NCBI RefSeq assembly: GCF_002999335.1
Contig: NW_020312339.1
Location: 1-11,587 of the forward strand
Reading direction: 5' to 3'
DNA: 11,587 nt
Source: Cyclospora cayetanensis
Lineage: Eukaryota > Apicomplexa > Conoidasida > Eucoccidiorida > Eimeriidae
Positions 8,972-11,587 of this stretch are shown piece by piece; position 1 is the stretch's first letter; every line of letters starts with the position of its first letter. The translations under genes were made by a program, and so were the position numbers. Below the pieces are notes generated by a model. That model saw only the letters and a list, made by a program, of their open reading frames with translations, ran no database searches and was not told the origin of the DNA.

Positions 8972-11207
8972 CATACATTTATATATGGTATACTCGCATA
9001 TGGGCAGGCATGCGCCTATTTGTGAGCTCCCCACAATGCAGACACCTAGACCTCCAACTGCATGTAAAACCCACCACCGAGGCCGCACTCCAAAAGCTTA
9101 TTTGCTTATTTTGTTTTCTTCGACATACTCCCTTTGCGCCTTCCTCTTTCAAACCCAATCAGGCGCGTTATCGCACTCTGACTTGCATATCAGGACGTTT
9201 GTACTGGAATGTTCAGAAGCAAAAGGCAGAACATGCATGTGTATAAGAGTAACAAGCGTGTACAGCAACTCCTCCCTATAGTTGCGTAGTATCTAATCAT
9301 TTGTACTCATATTTAGCGGTGTATGCCTTTCAGTATTTACGAATGTGTACATCTGTACATACGGGTGTAACGAAATCGCATTTTATGAGAGTAACTGCAC
9401 CTCTGTGCATACAGATGTCTACCGATGCATATACACATATACTTAAATATATCTACAGTTGCGGACGTGTGTAAAAAACTTTTTAAAATATGCATACGCA
9501 TATCTGCCTCCCCTTTGTGTGCATCCGCAAACTAGTTCATGCAGTGGCATACTGCTAGACTCCACTGTATTCCCGCCTACGAATCACCCAAATCCGTACG
9601 CTACCACGAACGCAGTTTTGTTCGCCTTGTCTCATACGCATTAAGGTGCACGGTTGGTCCCTGTGCTCTTCGTACGCATAATTCTATACGTATATGTTGG
9701 CCGACCAGCAGCAGAGACAACGCAGCGAACACACTGCATTGGGCATGCGTGCTTCACAATTGCACTCCCTATGTACATCAACGCTCGCACTCGGCAGGCA
9801 GGCGAGGCGTATCCTCATTTGTTCAGGGTTGGAAATTTTGTGCACCCAGCTGGAGTTGCACGGTTTAGCATGTACACTTAGGGTAAGGGGCTCTGGGGAG
9901 CACTGGGTCTATTGCCCATATATTTGCATCTTTCCGCTGCAGTGACTTATACATGAGTTGTTATGCAATGAGGCACACTCAAATTATTAAGTGGTCGCAT
10001 TTTTTCTCACTGCAGAAGCACGCAAGTGTGGACCGTGCCCTTACGGGGAGCGAGCATACTTCTCCATAGCAATACGCTTCCCGTTGTGTTGGTGATGCAC
10101 TTAGGGCATGATTATGTACATCCACTTTATTTGTATCAATGTCTTCCGGCCCCCATGGACTTCCCTTTCACTCGAAGAAAGCCTTTGATAGCAACGCAGC
10201 AGCCTGCATCATCCAGGTTCGCAGGCGGCATATCGGCACCCTTCGCACTACGGTCGTTCAGTTGGGGTATTTATTTAAGAGGCAAAATTTAATTTAACAA
10301 AGCCATGACAGCGCGTTGCTGCTCGGTGTGACGCTTCATTTGACTTCTTCGGAGGTTCAAGCTTAGCTTCACACTCATTACACGTCTACTACAAAGCTAA
10401 TAAGTGCTTTTAGAGAGTCCCCTCCTGCCTGTGTCCGGCATCCCACCATGAGGGCAGAGGGGCAGCTGCAGCGCGCGCGGCTGCACCCTGTAGGGACTCC
10501 AAACATTCACAGCTAGCAGTACACAGCATCTAGCGCACACGCAAACAGTGTCACGCCTTCTTGTATCGATCCAACAGTATCCTGCAAGAATCTGGGTCTA
10601 CGAGCATAGAGACCTATTGGTCTATTCGTTACTAATTCCTATAAATAGGATAGCCATACTTAAAAGCTTTCAAGCATAGCTCAAGCAGCTATATTCTTCC
10701 CCTAGTCTTAAGCACACGCTTTCGTGCTCCTGAACCGTCCTAAAATGAAGTACGCAAAGGGCATTTGAAAAGTTCCGTCCCATCAACAGTTTCCAGGCAG
10801 GTAAAACGCGAAAATAGTGCGAATAAGAAAGCATCGTGTGCATCAACTGCTAAAGCAAAATCGAATTGAAAAACGACAGAATCACCAGCTAAAAAGGGAC
10901 ATTTGACAAAGTCAGCGAGACCCCGGCGGCACGATGGCTCGATGGCTTTGGACCGTTGACTCGTCATAAAAGAAAACAGACGAATAGCAACATATGCAGA
11001 GGCAATCCAGGTGCAGCTTAGTACAACAGTACTTCCGAACAGCATAGAGCAATCGCTGCATGCAAATACAGCCGCTACATTCAGCGTAGTCAAATTCAAA
11101 GTCTTAAAATAGAATAAAGAAGACTGTAGAGACAATACACATGAGGGTACCTGTGCACATAGCTGAGTCTAGAGAAGACCACAACAATAATAGCCAGGAA
11201 CTGTTCA
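8972..11207. other. Right intergenic region without a recognised protein gene
   Basis: About 2.2 kb with short open frames only. The first part, to about 9500, is rich in alternating purine-pyrimidine words such as TATATATGGTATAC, GTACAT and GCATA, with another GCATGC at 9008-9013. The longest frame, on the minus strand at 10740-11135 (131 codons), opens with a non-ATG codon and resembles no family I know. It has a hydrophobic stretch in its first half that could be a membrane segment. A plus frame at 10026-10292 is similarly anonymous. Self-complementary segments cluster at 10415-10650. It may contain 3' UTR of CIAO1, non-coding RNA, or exons of an unrecognised gene. Confidence 0.45.
10415..10499. 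other. Possible three-way-junction RNA fold
   Basis: On the plus strand an outer stem pairs GAGTCCC (10415-10421) with GGGACTC (10493-10499), seven Watson-Crick pairs. Inside it are two further helices with almost no unpaired bases between them: CTC-TGCC with one bulged C (10422-10429) with GGCAGAG (10453-10459), and GGGCAGC (10460-10466) with GCTGC-CC (10480-10487, bulged A at 10485). The segment is much richer in G+C than its surroundings. I find no motifs of tRNA, spliceosomal snRNA, SRP RNA or box C/D or H/ACA snoRNA. It may be chance pairing. Confidence 0.2.
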
Positions 11208-11271
11208 AGCAATACCCGTAGGCGACTTTCCGCTTACCAAGCGGATGCTCTACTAACTACGCTAAGGCTCG
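11208..11271 (-). pseudogene. Degenerate tRNA-like sequence, Thr(GGT)-type anticodon arm
   Basis: Reading the minus strand, TTAGC begins at 11265, and the D-arm ends in GAGC (11250-11247). A perfect five-pair anticodon stem follows, TCCGC (11245-11241) with GCGGA (11233-11229), around the seven-base loop TTGGTAA. That loop has U33 and anticodon GGT, which would read threonine ACC. The next bases, AAGTC, fit a variable loop. However, the D-stem mismatches (GCGT with GAGC), and I find neither a T-arm with a TTCGA-type loop nor a 3' acceptor strand to pair with the 5' side. So the 3' third is lost or rearranged and it is probably not functional. Confidence 0.45.
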
Positions 11272-11282
11272 ACGACGCCAAT

Positions 11283-11354
11283 GCCCTCTTAGCTCGATCG
11301 GTAGAGCATACGCTCAGTGAGTGGAGCGTTGCCGATTTGAATCTTGCAGGGGGC
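11283..11354 (+). pseudogene. Decayed tRNA-like sequence of canonical length
   Basis: The 72 bases fit the cloverleaf frame exactly. The acceptor GCCCTCT pairs with AGGGGGC (one G-U). The D-stem GCTC pairs with GAGC around GATCGGTA. The anticodon arm has four of five pairs with a seven-base loop TCAGTGA, the variable loop has five bases, and the T-loop is TTTGAAT. Defects point to decay: the T-stem keeps only three of five pairs (one a G-U), the T-loop has TTT for TTC, position 33 is C instead of U, and the anticodon stem has an A-G mismatch. The formal anticodon is AGT (Thr), but this is weak. Internal box B is also damaged. A tRNA pseudogene or tRNA-derived repeat is likelier than a working tRNA. 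Confidence 0.5.
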
Positions 11355-11587
11355 TACCCTAGAGGAAGGTTGTAAGCTTAGGCACAGTATGCGCCGGAGA
11401 GTGGCAAGTACAAAGCACCACGAGGACGCTTGCCTATGGAGACTAGCCCTAAAAACCAAAAGAGCCGCAAATGGTCCCGCAGGCAAAGAATCGCACAACT
11501 GTTCCTCCATGAACCGCTGAGGTTGACGTCTTCCATCAGGTTTGCTTACAACCCCCTTTGTGCTTCCTCGGTAATCAGTAGTAGTAG

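Noticed and set aside
8571..9088. Two minus-strand frames sharing a repeated peptide, as a repeat protein
   Set aside because: The shared peptide only reflects the 152-bp DNA duplication. The period is not a multiple of three, so the copies are in different frames, each closed by stops.
10026..10292. 88-codon plus-strand frame
   Set aside because: It has no domain, no splice-linked partner and no codon-use signal strong enough to call a gene.
11283..11354. Functional threonine tRNA
   Set aside because: The T-stem has two mismatches, position 33 is C and the anticodon stem has a mismatch. A working cytosolic tRNA would not be expected to carry all of these.

Overview
The window looks like nuclear DNA of a coccidian apicomplexan, most likely Eimeria or a close relative such as Cyclospora. 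The reasons are: two eukaryotic genes with GT-AG introns; mixed base composition; coding regions full of CAG/CTG-type trinucleotide runs that give poly-Gln and poly-Ala tracts, a known trait of Eimeria genomes; many copies of the GCATGC core that apicomplexan AP2 factors bind; and no bacterial operon signals. The genus is an inference. Nothing in the window fixes the species.

Layout. Positions 1-1662 hold no gene I can support. Positions 1663-4832 (minus strand) hold a two-exon gene for a GRP170/HYOU1-type ER Hsp70-superfamily chaperone of 985 residues, from signal peptide to C-terminal KDEL. Positions 4833-5712 are a head-to-head intergenic region that should carry both promoters. Positions 5713-8656 (plus strand) hold a ten-exon gene for CIAO1/Cia1, the seven-bladed WD40 subunit of the cytosolic iron-sulfur targeting complex. 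I rebuilt it exon by exon; it includes a 32-nt micro-exon, and one acceptor remains ambiguous. Twelve bases after its stop lies a nearly perfect 152-bp tandem duplication (8669-8971) rich in GCATGC. The rest, 8972-11587, has no recognisable protein gene. It holds a region that could fold into a three-way junction (10415-10499) and, near the right end, two degenerate tRNA-like sequences placed head to head (about 11208-11271 minus, 11283-11354 plus).

Function. The two proteins work in different compartments: GRP170 in the ER lumen as a BiP nucleotide-exchange factor and holdase, and CIAO1 in the cytosol in Fe-S protein maturation. I see no direct pathway link, so the divergent arrangement is best read as a shared promoter region between two housekeeping genes. 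The most notable protein observation is that the GRP170 nucleotide-binding domain has lost residues typical of active Hsp70s, including Asp to Asn in the phosphate-2 loop. I found no convincing new multi-gene system here.
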